Assembly: GCA_023399595.1 (NCBI GenBank)
Contig: JAEWOR010000063.1
Location: forward strand, 62,001-126,000
From: Bacteroidota bacterium
Lineage (GTDB): Bacteria > Bacteroidota > Bacteroidia > Flavobacteriales > Weeksellaceae
Direction of reading: 5' to 3'
DNA length: 64,000 bases
The position numbers were made by a program, and so were the translations under genes. The notes beneath the pieces were generated by a model that was given only the letters and a program-made list of their open reading frames with translations, was not told the origin of the DNA and did no database searches. This document shows, in pieces, positions 27,613 to 37,150 of the stretch. Position 1 is the first letter of the stretch. Each line of letters starts with the position of its first letter.

Positions 27613-28245
27613 TTAAGGAATATTTAAATATTTATGAGTTTGTACCGAAGCTTGCCATCTTGGATTGGCTAAGATAAAATCTGTCATTTTAGGATACATT
27701 TCATCTCTCTTGCTCCATTCGCTTTGCATGTACAGCTTGCAGTTTTCTGAAACCTTTGCAGCTTGTTCTTCAGCAAACTTAAAATCATTATTATTGAAAA
27801 TAATCACTTTTAATTCACTTGCTTTTTTGTAGATATCTTCTAGAGGAAGTCCTGTTTTTTTAGGGGATAAAGTAATCCAATCTAAATGTCCAGACATAGG
27901 ATAGGCTCCGGAAGTTTCAATATGAATGTCGCAGCCAAGTTCTTTTAATTTTGAAGTAAGGATTTCCAAATTCCACATTAAAGGTTCACCACCGGTTAAA
28001 ACAATAGTTTTGCAATAAGAAGCTGCGATTTTTGCAATTTCTTCAGCGTTCATTAATGGGTGTAAATTAGGGTCCCAACTTTCTTTCACATCGCACCAAT
28101 GGCAACCCACATCACATCCTCCAAGACGGATGAAATATGCGGCTTTTCCGGTGTGTGCACCTTCTCCCTGTAAAGTGTAAAAATGCTCCATTACGGGGAG
28201 CATTTTACCTTCTTTTAATAAAATATCTTCTGCTTCTTTATTCAT
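27613..28245 (-). CDS. queE: 7-carboxy-7-deazaguanine synthase QueE
   Basis: A 210-residue radical SAM enzyme that makes 7-carboxy-7-deazaguanine from carboxytetrahydropterin, a step to queuosine in tRNA. The cluster motif is CDVGCHWC in RLGGCDVGCHWCDVKESWD, preceded by YTLQGEGAHTG, which binds substrate. The motif LTGGEPLMW is the GGE loop. Shorter than a classical radical SAM barrel, as usual for QueE. It starts 6 nt after folD and ends 23 nt before the sugar transferase gene, so it is part of a transcription unit with them. Confidence 0.93.
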   Translation of the reverse strand: MNKEAEDILLKEGKMLPVMEHFYTLQGEGAHTGKAAYFIRLGGCDVGCHWCDVKESWDPNLHPLMNAEEIAKIAASYCKTIVLTGGEPLMWNLEILTSKLKELGCDIHIETSGAYPMSGHLDWITLSPKKTGLPLEDIYKKASELKVIIFNNNDFKFAEEQAAKVSENCKLYMQSEWSKRDEMYPKMTDFILANPRWQASVQTHKYLNIP

Positions 28246-28251
28246 TATATT

Positions 28252-29136
28252 TTAGTCGTTATAGACTGATGTTTTGTAGGCGATAAGTGTATTTTTCATC
28301 AGCATAGCTCTCGTCATTGGTCCAACTCCACCAGGAACAGGAGTTATCCAACTTGCCTTTTTTGCACAGCTATCAAAATCTACATCTCCTGCAAGATGAT
28401 ATCCTTTTTCAGAATCGTCATCCACTCTTGTAATTCCAACATCTACAATTACCACACCTTCTTTTACCATATCTCCTTTCAGGAAATGTGGATCTCCTAA
28501 TGCTGTAATTACAATATCTGCTTGTTTAGTATATTCTTCTATATCTTTAGTATAAGAATGGGTAAGTGTAACGGTAGAATTTCCTGGGAAATCTTTTCTT
28601 CCCATTAAAATACTCATTGGTTTACCTACAATTCTACTTCTTCCAATAATTACACAATCTTTTCCTTTGGTTTCAATATTATATCTTTCCAATAAAGTAA
28701 GAATTCCAAATGGTGTTGCAGGTAAGAAAGTATCCATTTCCAATGCCATTTTCCCGAAATTTTCTGGGTGGAACCCATCTACATCTTTTCTTGGGTCAAT
28801 CGCCATGATGATTTTCTCCTGATCTATTTGCTTGGGTAATGGAAGCTGTACGATAAATCCATCTACTTTTTTAGATTTGTTCAACTCATCAATTTTTTCC
28901 AAAAGTTCAGCTTCAGAAACCGTACTTGGAAATTTAATTAATGAAGATGAAAAACCAACTTCTTCACAATCTTTCACTTTAGAATTAACATAAGCCTTAC
29001 TAGCGCCATTATTTCCTACCAATATTGCTACCAAATGCGGAGCTCTTCTTTTGCCAGCAAGGATTTTATTTACTTCCTCTTTAATTTCTGCTTTTACTTC
29101 TTTGGAAACTTTAAGTCCATCTAAAATTTGAGCCAT
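28252..29136 (-). CDS. folD: Methylenetetrahydrofolate dehydrogenase / cyclohydrolase FolD
   Basis: A 294-residue bifunctional enzyme converting 5,10-methylene-THF to 10-formyl-THF with NADP. The catalytic Lys is in YVNSKVKDCEEVG (about residue 54). The family signatures are VDGFIVQLPLP, GRSRIVGKPMS in the Rossmann NADP site and PVPGGVGPMTRAML near the end. It starts 22 nt after pgi ends and stops 6 nt before queE. Confidence 0.96.
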   Translation of the reverse strand: MAQILDGLKVSKEVKAEIKEEVNKILAGKRRAPHLVAILVGNNGASKAYVNSKVKDCEEVGFSSSLIKFPSTVSEAELLEKIDELNKSKKVDGFIVQLPLPKQIDQEKIIMAIDPRKDVDGFHPENFGKMALEMDTFLPATPFGILTLLERYNIETKGKDCVIIGRSRIVGKPMSILMGRKDFPGNSTVTLTHSYTKDIEEYTKQADIVITALGDPHFLKGDMVKEGVVIVDVGITRVDDDSEKGYHLAGDVDFDSCAKKASWITPVPGGVGPMTRAMLMKNTLIAYKTSVYND

Positions 29137-29158
29137 TTTTATTTCTTTTTACTTTTAA

Positions 29159-30814
29159 TTATTGATTAGATTTGTGTCTACAAGTTTTATAATAATTAAT
29201 TAATCCATTTGTAGAGCTGTCATGAGATGAAATTTCATTTTTGTCTTCTAATTGGGGAAGAATTTTTGAAGCCAATGTTTTCCCGAGTTCCACACCGAAC
29301 TGGTCAAAACTATAAATGTTCCAAATTATACCTTGCACAAAAATCTTGTGTTCATAAAGTGCTACTAACTGTCCCAGTGAAAAAGGACATAATTCTTTAA
29401 ATAGAAGTGAATTGCTTGGCGTATCCCCATGAAAAACTTTAAAAGCTGCTAATTTTACTATTTCTTCATCATTTTTTCCTTCTTTTTGAAGCTCGGCTAA
29501 AGCTTCATGGTAAGTTTTTCCAAAGGCTAAAGCTTCAGTTTGTGCAAAAAAGTTTGCCATTAATTTATTTTGATGATCTCCAATTTTATTATTGGATTTT
29601 GCAAAACCTATAAAATCTGCAGGAATTAATTCTGTTCCTTGGTGAATAAGTTGGTAAAAAGCGTGTTGTCCGTTTGTTCCAGGCTCTCCCCAAATAATGG
29701 GACCCGTTTCGTATTCCACAAAATTCCCATTTCTGTCCACGGATTTACCGTTGCTTTCCATATCTGCTTGTTGCAAATAAGCAGGGAACCTATCTAAATG
29801 TTGATGATAAGGAAGAATAGCATATGATGTTGCTGCATGAAAATTACGATACCAAATTCCCAATAAAGCCATTAAAACAGGTATATTTTCTGAGAAATTT
29901 GTGTTTTTAAAATGTGTATCAATATCGTAAGCGCCTTTTAGCAATTGCTCAAAATTTTCATAGCCAATGGCTAAGACAATGCTCAATCCAATAGCACTCC
30001 AAAGTGAATATCTTCCACCAACCCAATCCCAAAATTCAAAAATATTTTCTTCGGAGATTCCAAATTCTTTTACAGCTGCAATATTTGTGGAAAGTGCAAC
30101 AAAATGAGCTGCAATATCCTCTGTGCTAGCAAATTTCAAAAACCATTCTCTTGCTGAATGAGCATTCGTCATGGTTTCCTGAGTGGTGAAGGTTTTAGAG
30201 GCGATAATAAAAAGAGTAGTTTCTGGGTCTATTTTTTTTAAAACATCTACAAGATGATTGGAATCCATATTAGAAACAAAATGAACGTTTAGTCTTGTTT
30301 TATAATGTTTTAGTGCATTGCAAACCATTGCTGGTCCAAGATCCGAACCTCCAATTCCAATATTAACAACATCGGTAATTTCTTTTCCAGTAAATCCTCT
30401 ATGCTCTCCAAAAATAATTTTCTCAGAAAAATCCTTCATTTGTTGAAGAACTTTTTTAATTTTTGGTTTTATGTTTTCTCCATCAATCAAAATAGGGTGG
30501 TCTGAAAAATCTCGGAGAGCAGTGTGTAGAACGGCTCTGTTTTCTGTTTCGTTGATAAATTCTCCAGAAAACATGGATTCAATTGCTTCTTTCACCTTGC
30601 AATCTTTAGCAAGATTCAAAAGAAGTTCTATTGTATGATGGTCAGTAAGATTTTTTGAATAATCAAATAAGAGATTATCTTTCATCACTGAATTTTGCAC
30701 AAAACGCTCAGGGTTGTATTTAAACAATGTACGCATACTAAAATCATTCTCTGAAAAATGATTTTCTAAAGCTTTCCAGCTCTGAGTATGTGTAGGATTA
30801 ATTTTTGGCAGCAT
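29159..30814 (-). CDS. pgi: Glucose-6-phosphate isomerase
   Basis: A 551-residue cytoplasmic enzyme of glycolysis and gluconeogenesis, length as in E. coli Pgi. It shows both signatures: DWVGGRYSLWSAIGLS in the active site and a second one around EPGTNGQHAFYQLIHQG. The substrate phosphate loop is VNIGIGGSDLGP, and ASKTFTTQET and ESNGKSV are also present. It heads the minus-strand run pgi-folD-queE-sugar transferase-mlaE-mlaF-OMP, with a predicted promoter box at 30854-30861. Confidence 0.97.
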   Translation of the reverse strand: MLPKINPTHTQSWKALENHFSENDFSMRTLFKYNPERFVQNSVMKDNLLFDYSKNLTDHHTIELLLNLAKDCKVKEAIESMFSGEFINETENRAVLHTALRDFSDHPILIDGENIKPKIKKVLQQMKDFSEKIIFGEHRGFTGKEITDVVNIGIGGSDLGPAMVCNALKHYKTRLNVHFVSNMDSNHLVDVLKKIDPETTLFIIASKTFTTQETMTNAHSAREWFLKFASTEDIAAHFVALSTNIAAVKEFGISEENIFEFWDWVGGRYSLWSAIGLSIVLAIGYENFEQLLKGAYDIDTHFKNTNFSENIPVLMALLGIWYRNFHAATSYAILPYHQHLDRFPAYLQQADMESNGKSVDRNGNFVEYETGPIIWGEPGTNGQHAFYQLIHQGTELIPADFIGFAKSNNKIGDHQNKLMANFFAQTEALAFGKTYHEALAELQKEGKNDEEIVKLAAFKVFHGDTPSNSLLFKELCPFSLGQLVALYEHKIFVQGIIWNIYSFDQFGVELGKTLASKILPQLEDKNEISSHDSSTNGLINYYKTCRHKSNQ

Positions 30815-30853
30815 TCGTTTTTTTATTTAGTGTTTGCTCAATACTAAAGTATG

Positions 30854-30861
30854 CAAATTTA
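30854..30861 (-). promoter_or_regulatory. Predicted -7 box of the pgi run
   Basis: TAAATTTG on the minus strand, 39 nt before the pgi ATG. No good -33 element was found. Confidence 0.45.
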
Positions 30862-30907
30862 AGTAAAATAGATGGTATTTATGAGCTAAAAACAAGTAAA
30901 ACTAAAA

Positions 30908-30930
30908 ACCTCCAGAATTGTTCTGAAGGT
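30908..30930 (-). terminator. Terminator of the DUF4349 gene
   Basis: Minus-strand ACCTTCAGAA / TTCTGGAGGT (30930-30921 with 30917-30908), 10 pairs with one G-U, CAA loop, then TTTTT. It separates the gene at 30975 from pgi. Confidence 0.8.
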
Positions 30931-30974
30931 AGAAGTAAAAGTGAAATCGTTTATGTAATAGATAACCTCTTGGG

Positions 30975-31886
30975 TTAGGAATTTATTTCGGTGGATTTAT
31001 TTCTAGGAAATGTTTTCTTCTTTTTAATAACATAAAAAATAATACCAATAATAATCCAGAAAGGCCATAAGTTTAATAGCAGAATGATGAATTTTTGGAT
31101 GATATAAAAACCATTAATAATGGAGTTTTTAGATTCGTAGAAGAAGTTGGTTTTGTATTTTGAATCAATCGCTTTTGAGTTGGTTATAGCAATTTCTACA
31201 ACTCTAATATTAGGATCTTTTAAGTTGATATTTACTGTGCAGAAGGCAAGATTGTCTTTTAAATTGTAAGAATCTATAGTCGTTTGGTTTTTCTCTCTTT
31301 CGTTATCGTCGATTTGTTCAACAGTAGTTGAATTTTGCTTTATTTTACTAATATTTTCGGTTTTTTTCTGCATTCTTTGTTGTTCCAATTTTGCCATTTG
31401 TATATTGGCGGTAACATCTTCTGCATTAATAATTCTTGAATGGAGATATAAGCTACTTCCATTAATATTCTGTAGAAAACTTGCTAATTCTAATGTTGGA
31501 ACTTTTACAATCATATTATTCTGCATGCGAGACTTTTTTACCATCATGGCCTTTTCGTTACTTTGATGGTAAGTTTCTTCAGAGAGAAGGTTGTTAATCA
31601 TTTCGCTGTTGATTACATAACCACCCATTTCTTTTAAGGATTTTTCAATTTTTAGGGTGGCATCATAAACATCTTTCACTTCCATGTCTACAGATGCGGT
31701 TTTTACAAATTCTTTTCCTGGAACTTGGGTGTTTGCCGCAGAGGAAATACTGTCTGTTGCTACCGCTGTTTCTGTAATATTTGTGCTTATTTCGGCATCT
31801 GCAGCAGAGTTTTCATTTTTTTTACATGCAATAATAGATGTTGCTATTAAAGCTGCTAGAACAATTTTTTGATAAGTAGGTTTCAT
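30975..31886 (-). CDS. DUF4349 domain lipoprotein with C-terminal membrane segment
   Basis: A 303-residue protein: lipobox IIAC after a short signal peptide, a Ser/Thr/Ala-rich linker, then the DUF4349 core (KTASVDMEVKDVYDATLKIE, EMGGYVINSEM, VKVPTLELASFL), with a coiled-coil insert typical of this family (about 175-205). A hydrophobic segment follows near the end (IILLLNLWPFWIIIGIIFYV) and a basic tail. Function unknown, and the double anchoring suggests the cytoplasmic membrane with the domain in the periplasm. Confidence 0.88.
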   Translation of the reverse strand: MKPTYQKIVLAALIATSIIACKKNENSAADAEISTNITETAVATDSISSAANTQVPGKEFVKTASVDMEVKDVYDATLKIEKSLKEMGGYVINSEMINNLLSEETYHQSNEKAMMVKKSRMQNNMIVKVPTLELASFLQNINGSSLYLHSRIINAEDVTANIQMAKLEQQRMQKKTENISKIKQNSTTVEQIDDNEREKNQTTIDSYNLKDNLAFCTVNINLKDPNIRVVEIAITNSKAIDSKYKTNFFYESKNSIINGFYIIQKFIILLLNLWPFWIIIGIIFYVIKKKKTFPRNKSTEINS

Positions 31887-32093
31887 AATTTTTTGATTTG
31901 GATTGATTCAAAGTTGAAGATTTGCAATGAGAAATTTTTGTAAATAAGTTGGAATGAATCTGTAAATCGAAATTCTGTTTAAGTGATTTGAAAATCAGTT
32001 GTTTGTAAAATGAAGTTTAAAGATTTAGTATTGTTTTAACATGGTTTTTAATGCGTATTCCTTAACTTTAAGAGGATTTAAAATTTAAAATAT

Positions 32094-33452
32094 ATGTCTG
32101 GAACATTTTCTAAAATAAAAGAAGCGATACATTTATTGAAAGCGATAGATTTTGATCAGTTGGCGGCGATTTCCCAAAAAGTGGATATTCCTAAATTAAT
32201 GGACGGTTTTTCTAAATTGGATGATCAGCAGTTGAAAGGTTTAATGAAAATGATGGATTCCCCCAAAAAGGAAAAAGAACTTCCTCCCATAGATGGAGAT
32301 TTCTATGATGTTTATCATACTTTAACTCCAGAACAGAGAGAAATTCAATTAAAGGTTCGCGCTTTTATGGAGAAAGAAGTCGCTCCCATTGTCAATAATT
32401 ATTGGTTGCATGATGAATTTCCTTTTGAATTGATTCCTAAATTCCGAGAACTTAATATTTGTGGAGTAACTTATGAAGGTTATGGCTGCCCTAATCTTCC
32501 TTTTTTAATGGAAGGTGTTTTAGCAATGGAAATGGCAAGAATAGATTCTTCAATTGCTACATTCTTTGGAGTACAGTCGGGGCTTTCGATGGGGTCAATT
32601 TATATGTGTGGTTCCGAAGAGCAAAAACAAAAATGGCTTCCCGAAATGCAAAAATTCAATAAAATTGGAGCTTTTGGATTAACGGAGCCAGAAGTGGGTT
32701 CTGGAGCAGCAGGAGGTTTAACTACCACTTGTAAAAAAACTGCCGAAGGCTGGATTTTGAATGGACAAAAGAAATGGATTGGCAACGCCACTTTTGCGGA
32801 TGTTATTATTATTTGGGCACGAGATGTAGACGATAATCAAGTGAAAGGTTTTCTTGTGGAAAAAGACAATCCAGGTTTTTCAGTAGAAAAAATTAAAGGG
32901 AAAATGGCGTTGAGAATTGTTCAAAATGGATTAATCACCCTTAAAGATTGTTTAATAACCGAAGAAAATAGGCTTCAAAAAGCGAATTCTTTTAAAGACA
33001 CCGCAAAAATATTGCAAATGACAAGAGCTGGTGTGGCTTGGATGGCGACTGGATGTTCACGCGGAGCGTATGAAAACGCTTTAGACTATACTCGAAAAAG
33101 AGAACAATTTGGAAAACCCATTGCTTCTTTTCAATTAATTCAAGGGCATTTGGTGGAAATGCTTTCTAATCTTACGGCCATGCAAACGATGGTTTTCAGA
33201 CTTTCGGAAATGCAAGATGAAGGAATTTTAAAAGATGAACATGCCTCTATTGCAAAAGTTTTTTGCACCCTTAGAATGCGGGACATTGTGAGCAGAGCTC
33301 GCGAAGTGATGGGAGGCAACGGAATTTTACTAGAGCACAATGTCGCAAGATTTGTGGCTGATGCTGAAGCTATCTATTCTTATGAAGGCACCAAAGAAAT
33401 TAACTCCTTGATTGTAGGAAGGGCAATTACTGGTTTTAGTGCGTTTGTGTGA
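32094..33452 (+). CDS. Acyl-CoA dehydrogenase, glutaryl-CoA dehydrogenase type
   Basis: A 452-residue FAD enzyme that oxidises acyl-CoA to the enoyl form. Two halves of the fold are visible: FGLTEPEVGSGAAGGLTTTC with the FAD-binding NGQKKWIGNATFAD, and the C-terminal helical domain with TRKREQFGKPIASFQLIQG. The catalytic base is the Glu of SYEGTKEINSLIVGRAITG, as in glutaryl-CoA dehydrogenase, which also decarboxylates. About 75 residues at the N-terminus (MSGTFSKIKEAIHLLKAIDF) have no counterpart in the mammalian enzyme. The ATG at 32094 is the first of the frame. Substrate is inferred. Confidence 0.88.
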   Translation: MSGTFSKIKEAIHLLKAIDFDQLAAISQKVDIPKLMDGFSKLDDQQLKGLMKMMDSPKKEKELPPIDGDFYDVYHTLTPEQREIQLKVRAFMEKEVAPIVNNYWLHDEFPFELIPKFRELNICGVTYEGYGCPNLPFLMEGVLAMEMARIDSSIATFFGVQSGLSMGSIYMCGSEEQKQKWLPEMQKFNKIGAFGLTEPEVGSGAAGGLTTTCKKTAEGWILNGQKKWIGNATFADVIIIWARDVDDNQVKGFLVEKDNPGFSVEKIKGKMALRIVQNGLITLKDCLITEENRLQKANSFKDTAKILQMTRAGVAWMATGCSRGAYENALDYTRKREQFGKPIASFQLIQGHLVEMLSNLTAMQTMVFRLSEMQDEGILKDEHASIAKVFCTLRMRDIVSRAREVMGGNGILLEHNVARFVADAEAIYSYEGTKEINSLIVGRAITGFSAFV

Positions 33453-33472
33453 TTTTTTTTAAAAAAAAACTT

Positions 33473-33511
33473 GAATTATGGCGGAAAATCGAAGATTTTC
33501 CGCCATAATTC
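33473..33511. terminator. Strong hairpin / terminator between convergent genes
   Basis: A perfect 18-bp stem (33473-33490 with 33494-33511) with a GAA loop. On the minus strand it is followed by nine U, so it ends the AI-2E-type gene; the plus side lacks a T-run of that length but the hairpin may also serve the dehydrogenase gene. Confidence 0.8.
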
Positions 33512-33538
33512 ATCTTAGTATTAAAAGTAAAAAGCTTT

Positions 33539-34651
33539 CTAATCTTTCTCTTCTAGGTGAATATTTTTACTGATTTTATATCGCTTTTTCTTGCGGTTGG
33601 GTTTTTCTTCCTCACTCAAAAGTAATCCCCAAGGTTGTAAACCGTTTACATTTTCGAAAATAATTTTGAAAATAGCCATTGCGGGAATGCATAAAAACAT
33701 TCCTGAAATTCCCCATAAATGTTCCCCAATTAAAATTCCAATAAAAGAGAAAAGCGCATTTATTTTCACTTTAGATCCAACAACAAAAGGAAGAATAATA
33801 TTTCCATCAATAGCATGAACAATAATATAACCAATTATAACATAAATACAATCGGAAGGAATGCCTGTTGCAAAAGCTATAAAACAAGAAATAAGCATTC
33901 CGATGAGAATTCCAAGATATGGGATGATGTTTAAAATTCCCGTAAGAACACCTAGTAAAATGGCATATTTTACTCCAATTATCGAAAGCGTAATAGAAGT
34001 TAACATGGAAACAATAATCAACTGAATGAAAAGTCCGGAAATATAGCTTTTGGTCATTAATTGTACGGCTCCAACTACTTCTTTTACTTTTTGTTCATGC
34101 TTGTCATCGAATACTTTTATGATGAATTGATTTAATAAACGTCTGTAATTCAGGATGAAAATAAAGAATAAGATGCAGAAAAAGAAAAATCCCAGTCCGG
34201 TAGAAAATACTCCTAATGTAAATCCTAAAATTAATCCAGATGATGAGAGAAGTTTGTTTACAGCTTGATTAATATATTCAAACTGTTCGTTGGCATTTAC
34301 ATTAAAAGTTTTAGAAATCCAATGTTGTAAATCTTCAAAAACTTTGGTGAATTGTTTTTCCAAATGAGGAATATCATTGGAAAATGTGGAAAGTTGAGTT
34401 CCAAAAAAATAGACTAATCCCGCTAAAGCGCCCATCATAATAATAACCGAAACAAAAGTAGAAATGCTTCTTGAAAATCTTAATTTCCTTTCCAAAAAGT
34501 TAGCAAATGGCGTAAATAATATCGCTAATAAAAGCGCAAGAAAAAAAGGAGCTAAAATGCTTTGTCCTAGTTTTATGAGATATCCTACCCCAATAATACT
34601 AATGATTACCAGCGCTAATTTCGCAATGAAGGGTAAGTGAATTTGATTCAT
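33539..34651 (-). CDS. AI-2E family transporter (PerM/TqsA-like permease)
   Basis: A 370-residue inner membrane protein with eight predicted segments. It has the family features: two N-terminal segments (LAPFFLALLLAILFTPFANFL), a soluble helical region at about 90-140, and the conserved GILNIIPYLGILIGM and LPFVVGSKVKINALFSF near the C-terminus. Members export small molecules or act as Na+/H+ antiporters. AI-2 export is only one reported role, so the substrate is unknown. The C-terminus is a basic tail. Shares a bidirectional hairpin with lon upstream. Confidence 0.85.
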   Translation of the reverse strand: MNQIHLPFIAKLALVIISIIGVGYLIKLGQSILAPFFLALLLAILFTPFANFLERKLRFSRSISTFVSVIIMMGALAGLVYFFGTQLSTFSNDIPHLEKQFTKVFEDLQHWISKTFNVNANEQFEYINQAVNKLLSSSGLILGFTLGVFSTGLGFFFFCILFFIFILNYRRLLNQFIIKVFDDKHEQKVKEVVGAVQLMTKSYISGLFIQLIIVSMLTSITLSIIGVKYAILLGVLTGILNIIPYLGILIGMLISCFIAFATGIPSDCIYVIIGYIIVHAIDGNIILPFVVGSKVKINALFSFIGILIGEHLWGISGMFLCIPAMAIFKIIFENVNGLQPWGLLLSEEEKPNRKKKRYKISKNIHLEEKD

Positions 34652-34681
34652 TTCGTTTTTTTTAACGAATGTAATGAAAAT

Positions 34682-34714
34682 AAAAACCCGCTCAATATAC
34701 TTAAGCGGGTTTTT
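34682..34714. terminator. Terminator of lon
   Basis: A perfect 11-bp stem AAAAACCCGCT (34682-34692) with AGCGGGTTTTT (34704-34714), 11-nt loop, A/T-runs on both sides. It ends just before the lon stop codon at 34717. Confidence 0.85.
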
Positions 34715-34716
34715 AT

Positions 34717-37125
34717 TTATTTTTCAAGGGCTTTTTCAATTACATCGCTCATTTTATCAACGTATGTAATGTTAAGGTTTTTCAAATATTCTTTTTTTAT
34801 TTCCTCCACATCTTTTCTGTTGGCTTCGCATAAAATGACTTCTTTAATACCTGCTCTTGTTGCAGCGAGAAGCTTTTCTTTAATTCCCCCTACAGGTAAC
34901 ACCTTTCCTCTTAACGTTATTTCTCCTGTCATAGCAAGATGAGGTTTGACTTTTCTATTTTTAAAAGAAGAAACCATAGAAGTAAGCATGGCAATACCCG
35001 CAGAAGGTCCATCTTTAGGTGTTGCCCCTTCTGGAACGTGAACGTGGATGTTTTTGCTGTCCAATTCTTCTTGAGAAATTCCCAAATCGTCGTGTCTTGC
35101 TTTAATGTATTCAAGAGCTATGGTTGCAGACTCTTTCATTACCGTTCCTAAGTTTCCAGTCATGGTTAAGTTGCCTTTTCCGTTGCTCAAAATACTTTCG
35201 ATAAATAAAATATCTCCACCAACACTTGTCCAAGCCAAACCTGTTACTACACCTGGAGAATCTGTAATTTCTGAAAGACTTTTCGGACGGGGAACTCCTA
35301 GGATTTCATCTACTTTTTCTAAAGAAATTTTTGAATCATACTCTTTTTCTAAAGCCGTTTGCAGAGCAACCCATCTTGCGATAGATGCAATTCTTTTTTC
35401 TAAACTTCTTACTCCGCTTTCGGATGTATGAGCTTCTATTATATGTTTAAGTTCGGGATTTCCAATTTTAAAAGATGTTTTCTGTAAACCGTTTTCCTCT
35501 TGTTGTTTTTTTATAAGGTGACGTTTTGCAATCTCTATTTTTTCTTCTAAAGTGTAACCTGCAATTTGGATAATTTCCGTTCTGTCTAAAAGAGGAGTCT
35601 GAATTGTAGAAAGTGAATTCGCGGTGGCTATAAACATTACTTTAGAAAGGTCATATCCCATTTCCAAGAAATTATCATAGAAACTAGAATTTTGTTCAGG
35701 GTCTAAAACTTCTAGCAAAGCCGAACTTGGATCTCCGTGGAGACCTTGTCCTATTTTGTCTATTTCATCTAAAACAATTACTGGATTCGAGGTTCCTGCT
35801 TTTTTTATGGATTGCAGAATTCTCCCTGCCATCGCACCAATATAGGTTTTTCTATGACCACGGATTTCACTTTCATCGTGTAAGCCACCCAAAGACAATC
35901 TTACATATTTTCTTCCCAAAGCATCAGCGATGGATTTTCCTAAAGAGGTTTTACCAACTCCTGGAGGTCCTACTAATAATAGGATAGGAGATTTCATGTT
36001 GTTTTTCAATTTTAAAACAGCCATGTGTTCTAAAATTCTTTTTTTAATGTCTTCTAAACCAAAATGAGCTTTATCTAGTGTTTTTTGAGCTTTTGCAATG
36101 TCAAAAATATCTTTAGAATAATTATCCCAAGGTAAGTCTGTAAAGAAATCTAAATAATTTCTCTGAACGTTATAATCTGGCGAATTGGGATTTTGTCTTT
36201 GAAGTCTGTTGACTTCTTTCTGAAAATGCTCTTCAACTTCTAGTTTCCATTTTTTGGATTGAGCTTTGGTCAAAAGTTCTTCTACATCAGACTCGGGACC
36301 GCCACCTAATTCTTCCTGAATGGTTCTTATTTGTTGGTTTAAGAAATATTCTCTTTGTTGTTTATCTAAATCTTTAGAAGTTTTTTGATGAATCTGATTT
36401 CTTAGTTCAAGCTTTCTGTAGTCGTTATTCATTAACTCATAACAGAAAGTTGCTCTAGCTAAAAGATTTTTTTCTTCAAGGAGTTTTTGCTTGTCTAAAG
36501 AAGAGAAATTAGCATTTCCACACACGAAATTCAGCAAATCTTCGCTGTTGTTCATGTTGTTAATAGCGAAATTAGCAGCATTAGGAATATTCGGATCCAG
36601 TTGAATGATTTTCAACGCCAAATCTTTAATGTTGGCTAGTAAAGCTTCATATTCTTCTTTGTTTTTAGAATTTACTTCTTTTAGTCGAGTAATTTCTGCT
36701 GTAAAGAAAGGAGAGGTGGAAGCCATTTTTTTTATTTTAAAACGGTCAATCCCTTTCATTATCGCAGTAATATTGCCTTCAGGAAGTTTGATGATTTTTA
36801 TAATTTTTGCAATAGTTCCTATTTTATATAAATCATCCTCAGTAGGAGTTTCAATATCAGAGTTTTTCTGACTGATAATTCCTATTAAATCTCCGTTTTT
36901 CTGAGCTTCTTCCAATAGCTGTTTACTTTTCTCTCTTCCTGCAGTAATTGGGATTATCACTTTCGGGAACATCACCATATTTCTAACGGGAAGAATAGGG
37001 AAAATAGTTTGAGGATTGTTTTTCAATTTATTTTTTTCATCCTCTGTAAGTGTTATATCTTCAGCAACAATCGTAAAGTTTTCATCCAATATATCACCGA
37101 AATCTAGGTCGTTAAATTCTATCAT
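34717..37125 (-). CDS. lon: ATP-dependent protease Lon
   Basis: An 802-residue cytoplasmic protease for damaged and regulatory proteins. The N-terminal LON substrate domain is PILPVRNMVMFPKVIIPI; the AAA+ module has Walker A GPPGVGKTSLGKS, Walker B VIVLDEIDKIG and sensor residues. The C-terminal S16 peptidase has the catalytic Ser in PKDGPSAGIAMLTSM and Lys in GGIKEKLLAATRAGI. Length is usual for LonA. A 15-nt palindrome (37136-37150) lies 11 nt before the ATG. It is transcribed alone. Confidence 0.97.
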   Translation of the reverse strand: MIEFNDLDFGDILDENFTIVAEDITLTEDEKNKLKNNPQTIFPILPVRNMVMFPKVIIPITAGREKSKQLLEEAQKNGDLIGIISQKNSDIETPTEDDLYKIGTIAKIIKIIKLPEGNITAIMKGIDRFKIKKMASTSPFFTAEITRLKEVNSKNKEEYEALLANIKDLALKIIQLDPNIPNAANFAINNMNNSEDLLNFVCGNANFSSLDKQKLLEEKNLLARATFCYELMNNDYRKLELRNQIHQKTSKDLDKQQREYFLNQQIRTIQEELGGGPESDVEELLTKAQSKKWKLEVEEHFQKEVNRLQRQNPNSPDYNVQRNYLDFFTDLPWDNYSKDIFDIAKAQKTLDKAHFGLEDIKKRILEHMAVLKLKNNMKSPILLLVGPPGVGKTSLGKSIADALGRKYVRLSLGGLHDESEIRGHRKTYIGAMAGRILQSIKKAGTSNPVIVLDEIDKIGQGLHGDPSSALLEVLDPEQNSSFYDNFLEMGYDLSKVMFIATANSLSTIQTPLLDRTEIIQIAGYTLEEKIEIAKRHLIKKQQEENGLQKTSFKIGNPELKHIIEAHTSESGVRSLEKRIASIARWVALQTALEKEYDSKISLEKVDEILGVPRPKSLSEITDSPGVVTGLAWTSVGGDILFIESILSNGKGNLTMTGNLGTVMKESATIALEYIKARHDDLGISQEELDSKNIHVHVPEGATPKDGPSAGIAMLTSMVSSFKNRKVKPHLAMTGEITLRGKVLPVGGIKEKLLAATRAGIKEVILCEANRKDVEEIKKEYLKNLNITYVDKMSDVIEKALEK

Positions 37126-37135
37126 GTTTGTTTTA

Positions 37136-37150
37136 ATGACAAATTGTCAT
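37136..37150. promoter_or_regulatory. Perfect palindrome upstream of lon
   Basis: ATGACAAATTGTCAT, a 7-bp inverted repeat around one central base, 10 nt upstream of the lon start. It could be an operator of a dimeric repressor; no such regulator can be named. Confidence 0.45.
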
